From Ascaris suum (lineage: Eukaryota > Nematoda > Chromadorea > Rhabditida > Ascarididae), in NCBI GenBank assembly GCA_013433145.1, contig CM024176.1, positions 1,734,349 through 1,798,348 of the forward strand: DNA of 64,000 nt, read 5' to 3'. The notes under the pieces were generated by a model that was given only the letters and a program-made list of their open reading frames with translations, was not told the origin of the DNA and did no database searches. Positions 34,417-56,000 of the stretch are shown here, in pieces (within the stretch, counting starts at the first letter, position 1; each line of letters opens with the position of its first letter). The position numbers and the translations under genes were made by a program.

Positions 34417-37400
34417 ATGTATGACGATTTCATTGCTGGATGGATAGCGGGTGATCAATTGCTTTGACACTTTATCACTCTTTAATTTTTTCCACTTTTC
34501 TTTGATATCCATTCATTTATGCTGTAATTATGAAGAAATAGCTTTCTGCTAAGAAACAACAATACGAAATTCGCTAACGAATAATGACAATTGCGTTCAT
34601 CCAGCACTATCATTGATATAATTTCAAGTCATTTAGGATTTAGTGGTGCGTGGGGGGGGGGGGGGGGTAAGAGGGATAAAACTTCTGGTGCAAAATTCAT
34701 CGATCCTTTATCTTTCTGAAGGATTTTATAAAATACTATCAATGCAATCGCCAACCATCATCATTTGCTCACATGATCTAGATATAACCTTATTCCTAAT
34801 CTTTGCGAATTGTTAAATAACAGCGTTACTTTCAATCTCTGCAAATTGCTAAGGAAATCTTTTCGCTGGATAATCATGACGAGATTACGAAGTGAATAAG
34901 ATGAAGACAATAGGATTTGAAATGAGACTATGAGAGGATAGGAAAAAAAATAATTTAAAATTTTATTACTATATTATCTTATTATGCTAGATAATAAGTG
35001 TATTTTCAATTATAATTTCATTGCATAAAAGCGAAAAAAAAAGACAAGAAAATATGTTTCATATCTGCGAAAATTATATCTTTACATTTTCAATGTTCAT
35101 ATTTGTTGATATTAATCCTTGAAAATATATAAAAGCATTAAAAAAATCCACTGAAAAATTTTGAGAAGCTATCAGGAAATCTTTCTATTGTTAAGGGATC
35201 ACTAAAGAGGCGATTACTGATATTAAGGTATTATAGGTGGAGCAGGATTGCTTATTGGGCATCCTTTGGATACAGTAAAAGCCCGTCTACAAACAATGAA
35301 CAACTACAAGGGAATCGTCGATTGCTTCGTCAAAACTGTTCGACATGAAACGGTTTGTTTTATTGAATTTTCGCTTCAACGATAAATGCTATTTAAATGG
35401 CCAACATGTTTAGTTGCATTGGGGAAGATTGTGGTTTAATGTCGAATTCCCTTTCGCCCCTCCCCGCGACCCGTCCACTCTTGAGGATATCACAGAGTCG
35501 TCAACTATGATACAACTTGAGATCACACTCATTTGGATCATTTCTAAATTAATCTTCATTAGCTACGTTGAATCCTGAAAAATGCTTGCCGAACAAACTT
35601 TAAACAACGCGCTCAAGGATGCGGGTAATGCATATACTATGTGGTAGATTATGCATACGCCATCAATGAAGGATCACACGCTGAAATGCCTAACGCCTCA
35701 AATTCGGTTATCGATGGGAATGGAAATGGGGGAGCGATAAAGAAGCAACGATGGATGCAAATTTTGAAGCCGCAAAATATTAGTACTCTATGAAGTGAGT
35801 ACTTCTCATATTAGTACTTCTCATCAATGATTAAGAATTGAGGTAATTTAATCGAATAGTCGACATAGCGATAATTTTTACGATATTTCCTAAAGTCGAC
35901 ATAAAGTAAGCCGAAATTGGTAGATCGGAAAGAAACGGTGAAAATATGAGATCGATGAGATTTTCGATTTTAATAAATACTTACTTCAAAATAGGAGTGA
36001 GTATTTATTATATATCAATACTATTAGCATCAAGGTAAATAGTAATTTTGTTTTATTAAGTATTATGTAGCAAATATTAAGTATTAAGTATTAAATATTA
36101 AATATTTATTAATATTAATGTCAAGTATTAAAGTTTTTTATAATTTAGAAATCGTAAATGAAGAAAATTTCATTTAATCAATTTTATTGGACGATTGTTT
36201 TTTAGTTTTTTTTTGGTTAATTATTGAAAAAAGTCAATCAAAAGCTATACACGTGTATTTTAATTTCCAATTTCTTATCGCAGAAAGCCTGATCTCACTT
36301 CAGTGTATAAGTCACAATTCTGTCGATATCAGTTTTGCTACTAAAAAAGAGGTTCCTTCAGATTATAGGTCTCTATAAAGGAATGCTCGTACCGTTTATG
36401 ACAACTGGAATGTTGCATTCAATGCTATTTGTTGGTTATGGAGCAACATTAAGCGTTCTACATCCTGAGGAGAGGCATATAGATAAACGAAAAGATCTCC
36501 CAATGACAGAGGTATGCAAACCCTAAGTTCTATGCTTATTTCTAATATTTCCTTAACAAATAACAAATTTGTTTAGCATAAATGTTTGTGAGAACAACTG
36601 CTCAGATTTGGCTCAAAGTAAATAAATGAAAAAAGGCGGAAAAATGATAAGGAGAGTGAATACATTCAAAAAATATGAAAATAAATGCTTTTTAGACGAA
36701 TATAGGACTTAATCAAAGCTTTACCTTATAAAATAGAAAAAAAAAAAAAACAAAACCCTCCTGTTACATACTTCCTTCAATGAGTTTTCACTGTCGCTAA
36801 AATGCAACAATTTTGTTATGTACCTTTGAATAACGCGCAAACTATTTCCTACGAGTAAGCAGTAGTGTTGAATTCATCTCGTAATACGCTAATATTTTGC
36901 AGATCCTGCTCGCAACTGCCGTTGGTTCAATAATTCAGTTAGTGCCTTCGATTCCCATCGAACTTGTCAAAACTAAATTACAGGTAAATGAACTTACTTT
37001 TATATTTGTAGTTTTCTTTGTCGACCTGTAATTGTTTTTGATTCATAAATGTTCAGAGAATACTATAAAGTGCACAAATGTATCCTTTTCGACGAAGATG
37101 AGATAGGTGAAACAATTGGGAAATATAAATTACATCGTCTTATATGTTATAGCATAGGTATTACAATTATCGATGAGCTTTTCATACCTGTGTTTCAAAC
37201 ATTTTAATCCGACTCAACGTCAAACTTTACACATCATATCGTGTCATCATTAAGACTTTCTACTGGTAATACTATGTAGGTTTTTCAGATGATTTTATGT
37301 CCTACTAAGATGGGAAACGATGCGATGCACAAATGACTAATTTGTTTCCGGTTAAACTATATTCTGGATATTCCATCATCCCAATAAGATAGCATGCAAT

Positions 37401-39420
37401 CATTTTCTATGAACGATCGATAATTAAGAGAATTGAAACATTGAACTAATATTGAGGAGTTTTATTGAAAGATCACTAGCCGAGAGAATTTGTTTTCCTT
37501 AACTTTAAAGATTGTTTAGTATTGAATTTTTTCTTTTTTTTTTTTTTTTTTTAGCGGATAAAATATTTTATCACAATAAGTTCATAAAATTGTTTTAGGA
37601 AAATATGGATGTTAAAAGTTTTCTCATTTCTTTGCGTTTTTCAATATTAAAATAGATTCGATAAAATTGAATTTACCTTAATTATTATAAATTATAGGTG
37701 CAAGAAGAAAGAGTCGCATATTTTTGGAAGAGTTCTTGGACGATTCATTCGACTAAAAATCATCTAATATACAATAGTCCATTTGATTGTTTACGAACAA
37801 TATATCGTCATGGAGGTATCAAAGCGCTATACAAGGTTGTCTATTATACTTTAAAATGTGGAATTTTTTCATCAACAATCGATCGTATCTCCACTTTTTT
37901 TAAAAAAAATAAAAATTTCCATTAACTATTTTTTTCAAAAATTTTCCCCATTTCCCAAATTCTTCCCTACATTTCCGGGGAAATACCTATACTCAAGCAT
38001 CAATAAGTTTTATCTATGCTATAAGGAAATTTGATTCAATATTTCACAAACCTTAGGTATAAAGAATCATATTGTTAAGGACACTTTCATTTAGGTTAAA
38101 AGTGGTAAACTTTATGGAAACGTGGAAGATAGCAGTTTCATTACCTTAGTAAGGCTTTCAATTCATTTTTCTTTTTCTATCGTTGTGTTTTATACCTTTG
38201 AAATAACGCAAAGCATTTTATTATAGGGTGGTTCAGTGATGTTTTTTCGTGATCTCATTGGATACCTCTTCTATTTACCTGTTTATGAAATCCTCTATCG
38301 AAATCTTTTGCGGTATCATTATAATGAAACGCTTGCACAGGTGTGTTTAAATTTCAATTATTTATATATGACTGTCAAATTAAAAGCTTACGAAAGAAGT
38401 ACGCATAGATGAGCATTAATTATAGATATTATGCTAATAGCCGGAGCTCGAACTCTTAAATCCTCTCAATAAGTCATCACATCATAAGAAATATACCACA
38501 GTCATTGATGGCATTATTTGCCGAACCGACGATTGAAGTGTCAATGCTGAAATGCGATCAATAAGGTTGAAGGAAATATAGGAGCAAGCTTTCAACGATA
38601 TATGCACTTTTGCAGTTTCACAAGGAATCCAGCGTTTTTTTTTGTAATCCATCATAAGAGATCCAGCGGTTTTTTGCAATTCAGCGTTTTCTTTTCCTGC
38701 AATCCAGCACAAGGTCAGTTTTATTAATCCACAAAAAAAAATCGACAAAGCACAGTGCCTGTCAATGATTTTTATGTATAGATGATGAGTTGCATATAAA
38801 GGTCCAATATTTACAAATCTAATGATATTTATTAAATATATGCAATTTATTCAAGAGGTGATCACTTCATGGATACATTTCAACCGAAACGCAAATAAGA
38901 ACGCTAATTTCCAGAGAATCATGCATTGATCACCTATTATTGAACAATTAGTAAATCTTCATGCGCATAGAAGCGTGAGGTAACGAAAAAAGTTCGGGTG
39001 TTTTGTCTTAGATGAAACTTCATATGAAAATCATAGCACATCTTTTATTAATTTCATATCATTGTCGGAAGTAATAACTTTACACTAGAGTAACATAGAG
39101 TGTGAGTATTACTGTTTAAGGCGATGGCTGGTGGAGTAGCAGGAAGTGCTGGATGGTTTAGCATTTGTCCTTTGGAGGTAATCAAAAATCGTATACAAAC
39201 AGGTGTCACCATATCTTCGACGAATGTCTATCAAACAGCGATCAGAATCTATTCAACTGAAGGTTTTAACGCTTTTTATCGTGGAGGTCTTACATTGATC
39301 ATTCGAGGATTTCCTGTTAATGCAATTCTTTTTGTTGTTTATGCGAAATCAATGGCATTCATTCAAGGTTTCCACACCACAAAAGAATTACAATCCAACA
39401 ATAGTAAATTATTGGCTTAA
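34417..39420 (+). CDS. Mitochondrial carrier, SLC25A45/47/48 subgroup
   Basis: This is a six-helix solute carrier of the inner mitochondrial membrane. Seven exons fit with matching phases: 34417-34450, 35237-35352, 36362-36511, 36903-36983, 37698-37835, 38227-38340 and 39121-39420, giving about 310 residues, the normal size. The start MYDDFIAGWIAGG parallels MPVEEFVAGWISGA of human SLC25A45. The three signature repeats are GHPLDTVKARLQ (P21 to K26), IPIELVKTKLQ (P118 to K123) and CPLEVIKNRIQTG (P228 to K233), each with the P-x-[DE]-x-x-K core intact. GIVDCFVKTVRHETIIGLYKGM-type sequence after repeat 1 and FPVNAILFVVYAKS near the C-terminus are typical of this subgroup. The transported substrate cannot be read from sequence; subgroup members have been linked to choline or methylated amino-acid transport. 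The last exon acceptor is an unusual TTTAAG. Confidence 0.94.
34652..34667. repeat. G16 homopolymer in carrier intron 1
   Basis: Sixteen guanines on the coding strand, 200 bases after the first coding exon of the carrier gene. It would lie in the pre-mRNA as a G run. Confidence 0.95.
38575..38710. repeat. Degenerate short repeat cluster
   Basis: Three to four irregular copies of an AATCCAGCG-type word, each followed by a T run or GCAAT, at spacings of about 20 to 33 bases, in carrier intron 6. This looks like local slippage duplication. Confidence 0.6.
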
Positions 39421-39539
39421 ATAAAAATTAGATAATGCTTAAATTTTATTAAATCGTTGATTTCGAGATTCTAAACGTTTTATTTCTTCTATCGAATATT
39501 TTATTTCTTTAGAGAACATTTGAATAAATTAGCCCGATT

Positions 39540-39545
39540 AATAAA
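39540..39545 (+). terminator. Polyadenylation signal of the carrier gene
   Basis: AATAAA 120 bases after the stop codon. Another AATAAA overlaps the stop itself (from 39420) but is probably too early to be used. Confidence 0.45.
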
Positions 39546-42500
39546 AGACATCGATTATTAAAATATACTTAATTATGTAAATTTTATTTTTATTATTTGC
39601 ATTTTTCAAAATATCTAATGAAATTATTTTTATGAGCTACTTAATGAGATATTTTCCCATAGACTAATTGCTTAATATTTTCTATTCTATAATTTCATAA
39701 AGGTTTTATTGATTATTCTTTTATTGTGTTTTCCTTTTTTTCCATACCATTCTATATCACATAAATAATGCACAGCTTTGTATCTGTATCTTGTACTAAT
39801 AAACTTAGTGCCATCCAAACGGATTTTTTTTTCTTCGATATTTCGAGGATAAAAAAAAAGAAGGAAACCGATTATATGCGCTATTTTCTTTAATGAAATG
39901 ATTTCGTTTCAATGCGATACGTTCAAAAGGGTGTTGATGATAGCGGACATTCCTTAAATGAGGGTTTTTTTTATAACTTATTTGCGCATTATATGTAAAT
40001 TATACCAACAATATGTATATGTTGTATAATAGTCGATGAGTTGTTCGAGTATTTCATTCGAAAAAAAAAATTCATTCCTTATTTGAAGGATCGAATATTT
40101 TAGTAATATGTAAATTTATTTGAATATTGATTCGATGAGTATCAGAATAACTCTTGCTCTCCGTTTATTTGCTTAGTTATCATTGTCGATGATTTTTTTA
40201 ATCGTTCGACCATCACTAAATACAAATATTCGTTTTATCTGAATTTGACGAAATTTAGGTTCATTAGTTACGATGCGTTCCAATGTTTTGTTTCAATCGG
40301 ATGGACAGATAAAAGGTCATCTACTAATTATTAAAAAAAAATCTGCTTTCCCTTGCTGAAACGATAATATGCTGATGTTTCCCATCCGTCTTCCATGAGG
40401 ATCTCAATTCTCCTCAATTAGTAAGTAAGTTCGAAGGAAACATTATGATGAGAAAGAAACGATGAGAAAGAAAAACACTTTTCTAAAGTATGTTCAAGGA
40501 AGCCATCAACGTCCATAATTAAGCTTCATCTATAATTCATAGCGTTTGAGATATTCGCTCATGAACTTCACACAATAATAATAAGTGATACATTTATTCA
40601 CATCATATAATATGAGAAAAAATCTTAGCAACTATTAAGGAAAACTCGACGAATATGGTACTCATCATTCATGGCAAGCAGAGAGGCAGGGAGAGAGGGA
40701 GGGAAAGTGGGGGAATAGAGATCGAATAATAAAATATAAAGCAGAAATTACCAAAATTAAAAGTTTAGACAATAAAATAAAACGTTTCAGTAGTTCATTA
40801 AAGGTTTTTTAATCAGACATTTAACACTGATGAATCTACACGAAAATTATTCAAATCACAATGGAGGTACTAACATACAGCAGCCTTTAGATAAGAAATT
40901 CTTTGTACTTACAACTCTATTGGGAGAAAATATTTGTTGTTAATATTTGAGGAGGATTTATTAGTTACTAGCTTCGAATTATGAGCAGAGTAAGTTCGGT
41001 CAATTGTAAAAGAGAAATTGAAAAATTCGACAAAAATTGCTCGAGATTAGCATTAATCGTACCCTTTGTACATTGAACATTGATAAGATCACAACGCAAT
41101 GACGACTATTCCAAAAAAAAAAAAAAAATGAACGGCAATAGAACTCGAATCGAGTCGAATCGAATCGATTCGATGGAAATCGTCATGAAAAATGCGACGA
41201 ACATTCGATACGTTCTATTGATTATTTTTATAGCATTTGTGATGTGTTTATTTTGTTTTGCGTGGTGAACGCTTTCTAATCGTATTTCATTGGCGAACAC
41301 CGATGATAATTTTTCCTCTGTATTGCAAAGGTTTTTTAGAATGTTTTTGGTGGGTTTTTTTTTCTCTACATTATAATATATTTTTTTAATAGTTATATTG
41401 GTATTTATATATTTATATATTTACGGAGGCGTATAATAGCATAGCTGTTAAAATTAACACTTCCTCAAAGCATAAGATAGATGCAATGCCTAGATAGAAT
41501 AAACTTCGCGTATGTTTTCCAGGTAGAATTTGAAATTTTCCAGGTAAAGCTTCAAAAAGAATGTGTGTGTGTGCAAACATTAGAAAAAGTGCACTTGCTA
41601 TAAGCATTGCATTGAAGCATTTTGCTCACGTGGTGCTGATGATTTGTGCACACAGTTGTCATTGAACAAATTCACTACACCACTCCAGAAATCCTTCTAT
41701 CAACGTTGTGCATGCATGCGTATTTTCTATGACGGCGACAAGGCGGCTGTATCGCTGAATGCCAGAATTTTTTTTTTTTTCAAAACCAAAGGCAAAAGCT
41801 AATTGTTGTTCATTTAAATATCTGATTTTCATTAAGTTTCAAAATCCTAACAAATTAGTCAAAATATTTTCGCGTTTGCTTAATTTTTTGCTAAAGTATT
41901 CGACATCCAGATTATCTCTTTGCATATATCGTGGACATTGATAGAAGTATATTTTTCTTGTTTTTGAAAAAAAAAAATTTCTTTACGCGGAATTTTTCAT
42001 TCATTATATTTTTCAATTTTTTTTTCCTTTGCTGTTAAAAATTTCGTTTTTTTTTTCTCTTAATTTAGAGCGGTTCTTTTTTAAAAAAATTGATACCACA
42101 TATATAAAAGAAGTAAACATTTTTTTTTTCAAAGAAAATGCACAATTTTATAAATTTATTTCATTTTTTTGCAAAGTGATCTATTCATTTTGTATTTATA
42201 TTCTGGGGATCATTTGTTTCTTTTGAATTTGATCACTTTCTTGTACTGAAATTTTTTCTCACTTATAAATCTAATAAACAATAAGAAAGAGGGTTTTCTC
42301 TATGTTGACTTATTGTTTTCATCATCTGTGTTAATTGTATAGTCGTTGAATGGAAATATTATTTATTTTTAATAAAATATACTAGAATGTTTGTAATTTG
42401 TAATCTATAAGTGCTATTAAAGATGGTGGTATTGCTACCGGAACGCATATCGATGACAATTTTTTTTTTTTTGATAAGGGGAAGCGGACAATAAATACAC

Positions 42501-43841
42501 TTCAGCAATTTTTTCTGTACACACACACAACAATCTATTGTTGCTTCCGAATGCTTTTATACACATCATAGAAGAGTGAAGTGTTCGTGCATTGTTTACC
42601 TCTAATAAACATTGAAACTGGAAACTCTTTTAGTCACAATTGATTCTGCCTAGTTTTATTCAGTGTTTATTATCGTATCGTTTTCGTTGCACATCTCGGT
42701 AAGTTATAAGAATAAATAATAATAATAATGAGAATATGAAGAATAATTCAAAAGGTTTATTAGTTCTTTGTAAATTTTATGCATTTAATCAAATGATGTA
42801 CCGAAGCCTAGCGAAGGGAATCGTAGATCTTTAGTTATTCTCATTTTCACGTGCATGATGGAGATCTCTCAGTTCCTCTTGAATTTCTTGAGATCAAGAC
42901 TGACTTAATAAAGGTGGATAGAACGATAAAGGGTAGAGGTGATAAGAAAGAGGGATTCTGCTCACTTTTTATCGGTATGAAAGCATACGTTTTCCGAATT
43001 ACTCTATGAATACGAAGTGAAAAATTCGTATGTTATGCGTTATGTGCCAAAAATAAGCTGTGCGAGTTTTTTTTTTTTTTTTTTTAGAGAAATTTTCAGT
43101 AAAATGCTTTCATGACAAATTTTTTAACGTTCGCTTTTTGTGTGCAATTTATAGGTGACCACATAATGAGTTCTTGTTTAATATCGTTTTTTTTTGTTTG
43201 TTTATTGATTTTTCTATACTTTTGGGTATTAAAATAAATAAACAAATAAAACTGAACATTTTCTTTGCAACACTAAAATGATATTAGAAAATTCTTCTTC
43301 ATAGAAACCTGAAACGTTTACTATTGTAACACTTTCATCTCACCTCTAGATATCGCATTTTCCACTCATTAAAGGAATTATTTCATAGTAGTAGTACCCA
43401 TCATTTATGTTCACCTATTGATTCAAGATTCAAAATCTGGTTCCAGTTACCATAAGAACGGTTTGATAGCCGGGACTGGAGCTTGATTTAGTTTTGCTCA
43501 TAATTGGAGCTAATAGGTCATGTCATTATCACCGAGTGCGCTTAGAAAGCAAACTTTTTTCCATACTGACACGATTGGCATAATGTGCAACGCATGCATA
43601 ACCGAGCGTGGTATAGTGCCGACTTTCAGTTTCGCAAGGAAACTCCCTTTAATACACATTATGGAATGCCTATTACCTCCTTACCGTTCATAAAGGGAGA
43701 CGGAGGGAGCGAATGAGTGGGCCGAGAAGTGAGCAGCTCACCTGGACGAGGAAGGAGAGAAGGCAGGGGCGATCTCATCTCTCTTTTTTGCCTTGCTCAC
43801 AACGCATTTAAAGGATGATGCAATTCCCTGTCCAGACTGGC

Positions 43842-43886
43842 CTCGGTACATAATTTCTTGAACTGTAAGCAGTTTTCACCACCGAG
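43842..43886. other. Nested inverted repeats upstream of GH27 gene
   Basis: CTCGGT at 43842-43847 pairs with ACCGAG at 43881-43886, and inside it AACTG at 43861-43865 pairs with CAGTT at 43870-43874 around a 4-base loop. The stems are short, so this is suggestive only. It sits in the GC-richer patch about 400 bp before the GH27 start. Confidence 0.3.
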
Positions 43887-44167
43887 AGAGGGGGGCCGGG
43901 CTACTTCGATTGGCTAGTTACCCCCCATCACAGCAGGAGGTCCATAATTGGAAGGGACCGCAGGATCGCCATTTACTGAAAAAACAGTAGAGGCGAGCAT
44001 GTCGCCCCATCAATGATACTGGAAACCGCCAGGAATAGAGGCCTTCACGTGCATGTCGTAGTAAAGATAGACCCCACTTAATAATATTGGTTTAATTCCA
44101 AAATGGAAATTTTTTCACACTAATTAGAGATTGTCCTTCTACTTACTGGTCTATTAACTATTTAGAC

Positions 44168-44197
44168 CAGTGGTCACTAAATCAGTGGTCACTAAAT
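44168..44197. repeat. 15-bp perfect tandem duplication
   Basis: CAGTGGTCACTAAAT occurs twice in direct succession, about 70 bases before the GH27 leader exon. Each unit carries an imperfect palindrome AGTGGTCACT. It could be a duplicated factor site in a core promoter or outron, or simple slippage. Confidence 0.85.
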
Positions 44198-44258
44198 CGT
44201 TGATTGAATCCTCTATGCGAAGAAGAGCGATAAAGAGATACTTCAAAAGAAAGAAAGT

Positions 44259-44268
44259 TTAATTTCAG
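44259..44268 (+). promoter_or_regulatory. Putative trans-splice acceptor of GH27 gene
   Basis: TTTAATTTCAG ends at 44268, 16 bases before the ATG at 44285. It is the same word as at the carrier gene and has no upstream exon. Confidence 0.5.
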
Positions 44269-44284
44269 GTGTAGTGGAACCACG

Positions 44285-52134
<7,850 letters not shown>

Positions 52135-52144
52135 ATGTGATATT

Positions 52145-52150
52145 AATAAA
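52145..52150 (+). terminator. Polyadenylation signal of GH27 gene
   Basis: AATAAA 11 bases after the stop codon at 52132-52134. Another AATAAA overlaps the stop (from 52130). Such short 3' untranslated regions are common in nematodes. The exact site is unproven. Confidence 0.5.
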
Positions 52151-53061
52151 AGTGAGAGATCACTAAACGCATGAAACGTAGTACTAATGAAATATCAAAC
52201 TATAAATAACAAATCCGATCGTTTAAAAGAGAAGAGTGAAAAAAATAATAAGAAGTAATTATTTTTTTCAAAATATTACAGTTAAATTCGAATAAATCGA
52301 GCATATGATTTATCGATTATTTTTTAAGTTTTTGCTTATTCTCAAGAGATACTGTTTAGTGATGAAAGTATCAGGTAAATTGACGCCTTATTGATTTTTT
52401 CATCTGAAATGGAATTTTATCATCATATTAGGCGATTTGCCAAATTTTGAAGCCAATAATACGCGATAATTTTTAATTGATCTGATATGGCAAATCATAT
52501 ATGATCAATGAAAATGATCGAAATTAGTTAACTTATGACATCGTTTCATATAAAACAACAACTTACAAGGTCTCTTGAAATAGAAGCTGATGAGTGAAAA
52601 GCGTTCACTTCAATTTATGCTAGTTTATTACTATAGTGCCAATGAAAAAAGACACAAATAGCGAAGGTTTATCGTTGCATTTTGCCTATTGGAATAGCGC
52701 ATGAAGTACTAGAGCACACTGCATTTGCAAGGATTAATGTAATATTCATTGCACGAGCATTGGTTATTTTTAGAGATGGCGGAAATGGCAGATTACTTCG
52801 GGAGATCGCGAGGAGGAGTTTGAGTAGCAAACTTTTCTAGAATTAACCATTAAGAGGTTTTAACTCAATAGCCATATTTTTGTGGAAGATTTCAGCAAGC
52901 ATAGTATGCCTACATTTTATTACGCGTAAATGTATAAAACAGCGTGTTATCTTTGAATTCTCGTTTTTCTCCTTCACTAGCGAAAGATATGTTCCTGAGG
53001 TCCCACTCAGGCAATTTTGCTCACTTCAAGAGAGCAAAAGGGATGCGGAGGAGAGGGTGAA

Positions 53062-53072
53062 GGGGGGGGGGG
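53062..53072. repeat. G11 homopolymer in purine-rich stretch
   Basis: Eleven guanines within a GA-rich stretch at about 53036-53080, downstream of the GH27 gene. Confidence 0.95.
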
Positions 53073-56000
53073 CAGAGGATGATCTTTTCGCAGTGCAAAT
53101 TCGACATTGTTGAATGTCGCCTGAGAGCGATTACATTATTGCGTTGGTTGCATAGAATGCCATATAGGCATCAGTGTTGTTTTATCTCGATGGCGTGAGG
53201 TGGCATGCCCCATATATTGCGTCTCTCTTTTGTGCTAGTAATTTGTGATGCATTGAAATTTATCAAAAAGTATTTCGAAGTTTTCTTTTATAATTCAGTT
53301 GTCTTATTAAAAATCTCAAAAAGTCTATTTGATTTTATTGGCTAATCATACGCTAATTTTTTCGCTAATTCAATGATTTTCATTGAAATTTTTTTTCCGC
53401 TATATTTCCATACTTTTTTTTTGGTATTTACTATATATTAAACATTTCTTTGTATTATCATTTAGTAATTCATATAATCGAAAATTTCTGATTAAAATTA
53501 TTTTCAAATTTAATCCAAATATAACGATATATGTGTGTATTGTTTGTTCACTTTTTCTATACGAATCTATCGCTTAGAAGGATATTGTGAATATATTTCG
53601 AAATTTTCCTTTAATAGTTCCCGTTGAAAAATTAGTTTTTTTTTTATTTCTTACCTTAAAATTTCGAAATTATTCATCTCCTATATTTTAATAAATAGTT
53701 AAAAAAATTCGATTTTTTTTTTGTTTTTCTCGCGATTCGAGGATAATGATCTCGCTATGAAAGATCAACTATTCATGAGAGGTCTTCTTTTCAACGTAAA
53801 TGTTTCATTTTCTTCAATTTTCATGCAGAGGATGTCCTATTCATAAAGTGTTCTATCCAAAATTAGTATTGCGATCACAAATGCACAATACGCTTTTTAA
53901 GGAATTTATGAGAATATAGCAAAAACCTAATCGAATAACCATATTGTTGAATGAAACAAAGTAAAATAGATCTGCGAATGAATTTGATTTTCTAATTGAT
54001 GACAACCGTGTAGGCGTAAATGTGTTCAATATGTTCGGCTGTCACTAAACAGTTTGAAATATTCACGTGAATTTGAAAGTTTTTTTTTTCTTCAAAGAAT
54101 TCATTTTAAAAAATGATTCAAAGAGTTCTTTCGTTTTGCGATTGTCATTTAAGAAAAAAATGATTTCCAATTTTTTTCCCTTTTGAAAAGAAAAGAAATT
54201 GATAAAGTTATTTGATATCTGCAAGAGCGGTTTAGAAGTAGTGCACGCTTCGGATTCACTTCCATCCCTCCCCTCCTCCCCACGCTCCCTTTCCCCCACT
54301 TGCCCCGTTGCCTAGTCTAAAATAAATCAGAAACCGCCATATTGAGAGGAAATTCGGCTTGATTTTATTATTTCACAACATCGGAATTTTACATGTACTG
54401 TGCTATAATGACACAAAATTCAAACGCTTCTCCTATGCCCCATATAGGTTCAAGCTACCGCTACACTCTCCTCCTTCTGAGGATTCATGACCCTTTCTCA
54501 GTGCTTTACCACCTTCCTCAATTCTATTTTGGCCGCTTTCAACAGGAAATCAGTTTAAATTGATCGTATGTATCACTCTGATGATAGCCCAAGCATAGCC
54601 GGCATATGAATGTTACGGAACAAATGCCGAAACGTAAGAAGTTTTTTTCATGTTTGGGTGATTATTTATTGTTTTCCAGAAATGTTTTTCCGGGACATGA
54701 AAGATCGAGACATTTCCGGAAATTCGGCAAAGAATGTTTTTCCATCTCGGAAATTAAAATAAATGGATTAATTAATTAATTAATTAGTGAAAATGCTCAA
54801 CGATCTCATTTATTCCTTTTCTTTCCCAACTATCTTATCGACAAGCATTCTGTCATTTTATCTGTACTTATTGAAATTACCACTACATCCTTATTTTATA
54901 TCTTCATCCATTTCTTATAAGTTAGATTTCTGCTTTAATTTGTAAATAAAATTTCTTGGTCATATATGATAAATATAACTATAGAAAGAGAAGTAAAATA
55001 AAATACGAGTGAACGGAAATTGTTAATCAACGCTCAAATATTGTCATTACGAGCTGATATAATCGGTGACTTTCATACTAACGAAATATCTTTTTTTTTT
55101 TTTTTGCTGGCGAAGCATTTGCATTATTCCTAATCCCATTTGCAATGGCAATAAATGCTTTACGCCAATTGTAGTATGATTAGTGGTCATTGGTGATCTC
55201 TTATAAATGGATCAAGCTGAAAAAAAAGTTCGAACTTAATGATCAAATATGCAAATTCGATTGGCATATTTGTTCATGCCGGAAATAAGCTCTCTGTCCG
55301 AGATCCGTTTAAGTGGCTTAATTTGATTTACATAAAATAATCGCTTGAATATTGATCCATATGCAATTAGTTATTTCACTGATATATAGGCATATAGGCG
55401 GATAAATACAACACAATTCTCAAGCTTTAAATTGTGATATTCTATTGGGAAAAAATATGGTAAAAATTTTTTGATAACTGCAAGAAAATATGATATGTTC
55501 GTAATTGTTATAGAGTTTTTATGATTGTTTTTATTGCGCCATCTTATTTAAATGATCTCTGAAGACTGTTTTACGACGATTTTTTTTCTAGATCACATTA
55601 GAAGAGATCTTAATGATTAGATTTTTAGCATCTATCGTTAATATGTTTACAAAATTAATCCACTATATATATATGTCTCGAATTTTTCAAAATTTTTCAC
55701 TTTTTATTAAAAGAGATCAAAAAATTCAAAAAAAAAATTTTTTTTTTCATTATTTCAGCTAAAATTATATGCGTTATAATGTGCAATATCATTGCACATT
55801 TATATTGAAATATATTGAAATATGTTGATGCCGGAAGTGTCTAAAGAATTGCACATTTTAATCTGCAGCAAAAAAAAAGCTTATCATTTTTTTTTCTCGA
55901 ACGTATATTTTGCCTGCAAAAGTGGGTGAGCTTTTTTTTTTTTTAAATCATTGTTTTAATTACCCACTGCCGTTTATCGTTTTGGCTTGATTCGGACAGC

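Larger units (their letters stand above)
39546..44265. other. Spacer between carrier and GH27 genes
   Basis: About 4.7 kb with no gene I can support. The first 4 kb is plain A+T-rich DNA with a purine-rich stretch at about 40680-40720. The last 600 bp (about 43440-44060) is clearly richer in G+C and contains a nested hairpin (43842-43886) and a 15-bp tandem duplication (44168-44197). It probably includes the promoter of the GH27 gene, but no specific site is recognised. Confidence 0.5.

Noticed and set aside
44089..44100. GGTTTAATT, the beginning of the nematode SL1 leader
   Set aside because: The match ends after nine bases, and no donor site or Sm-site layout of an SL RNA gene follows.
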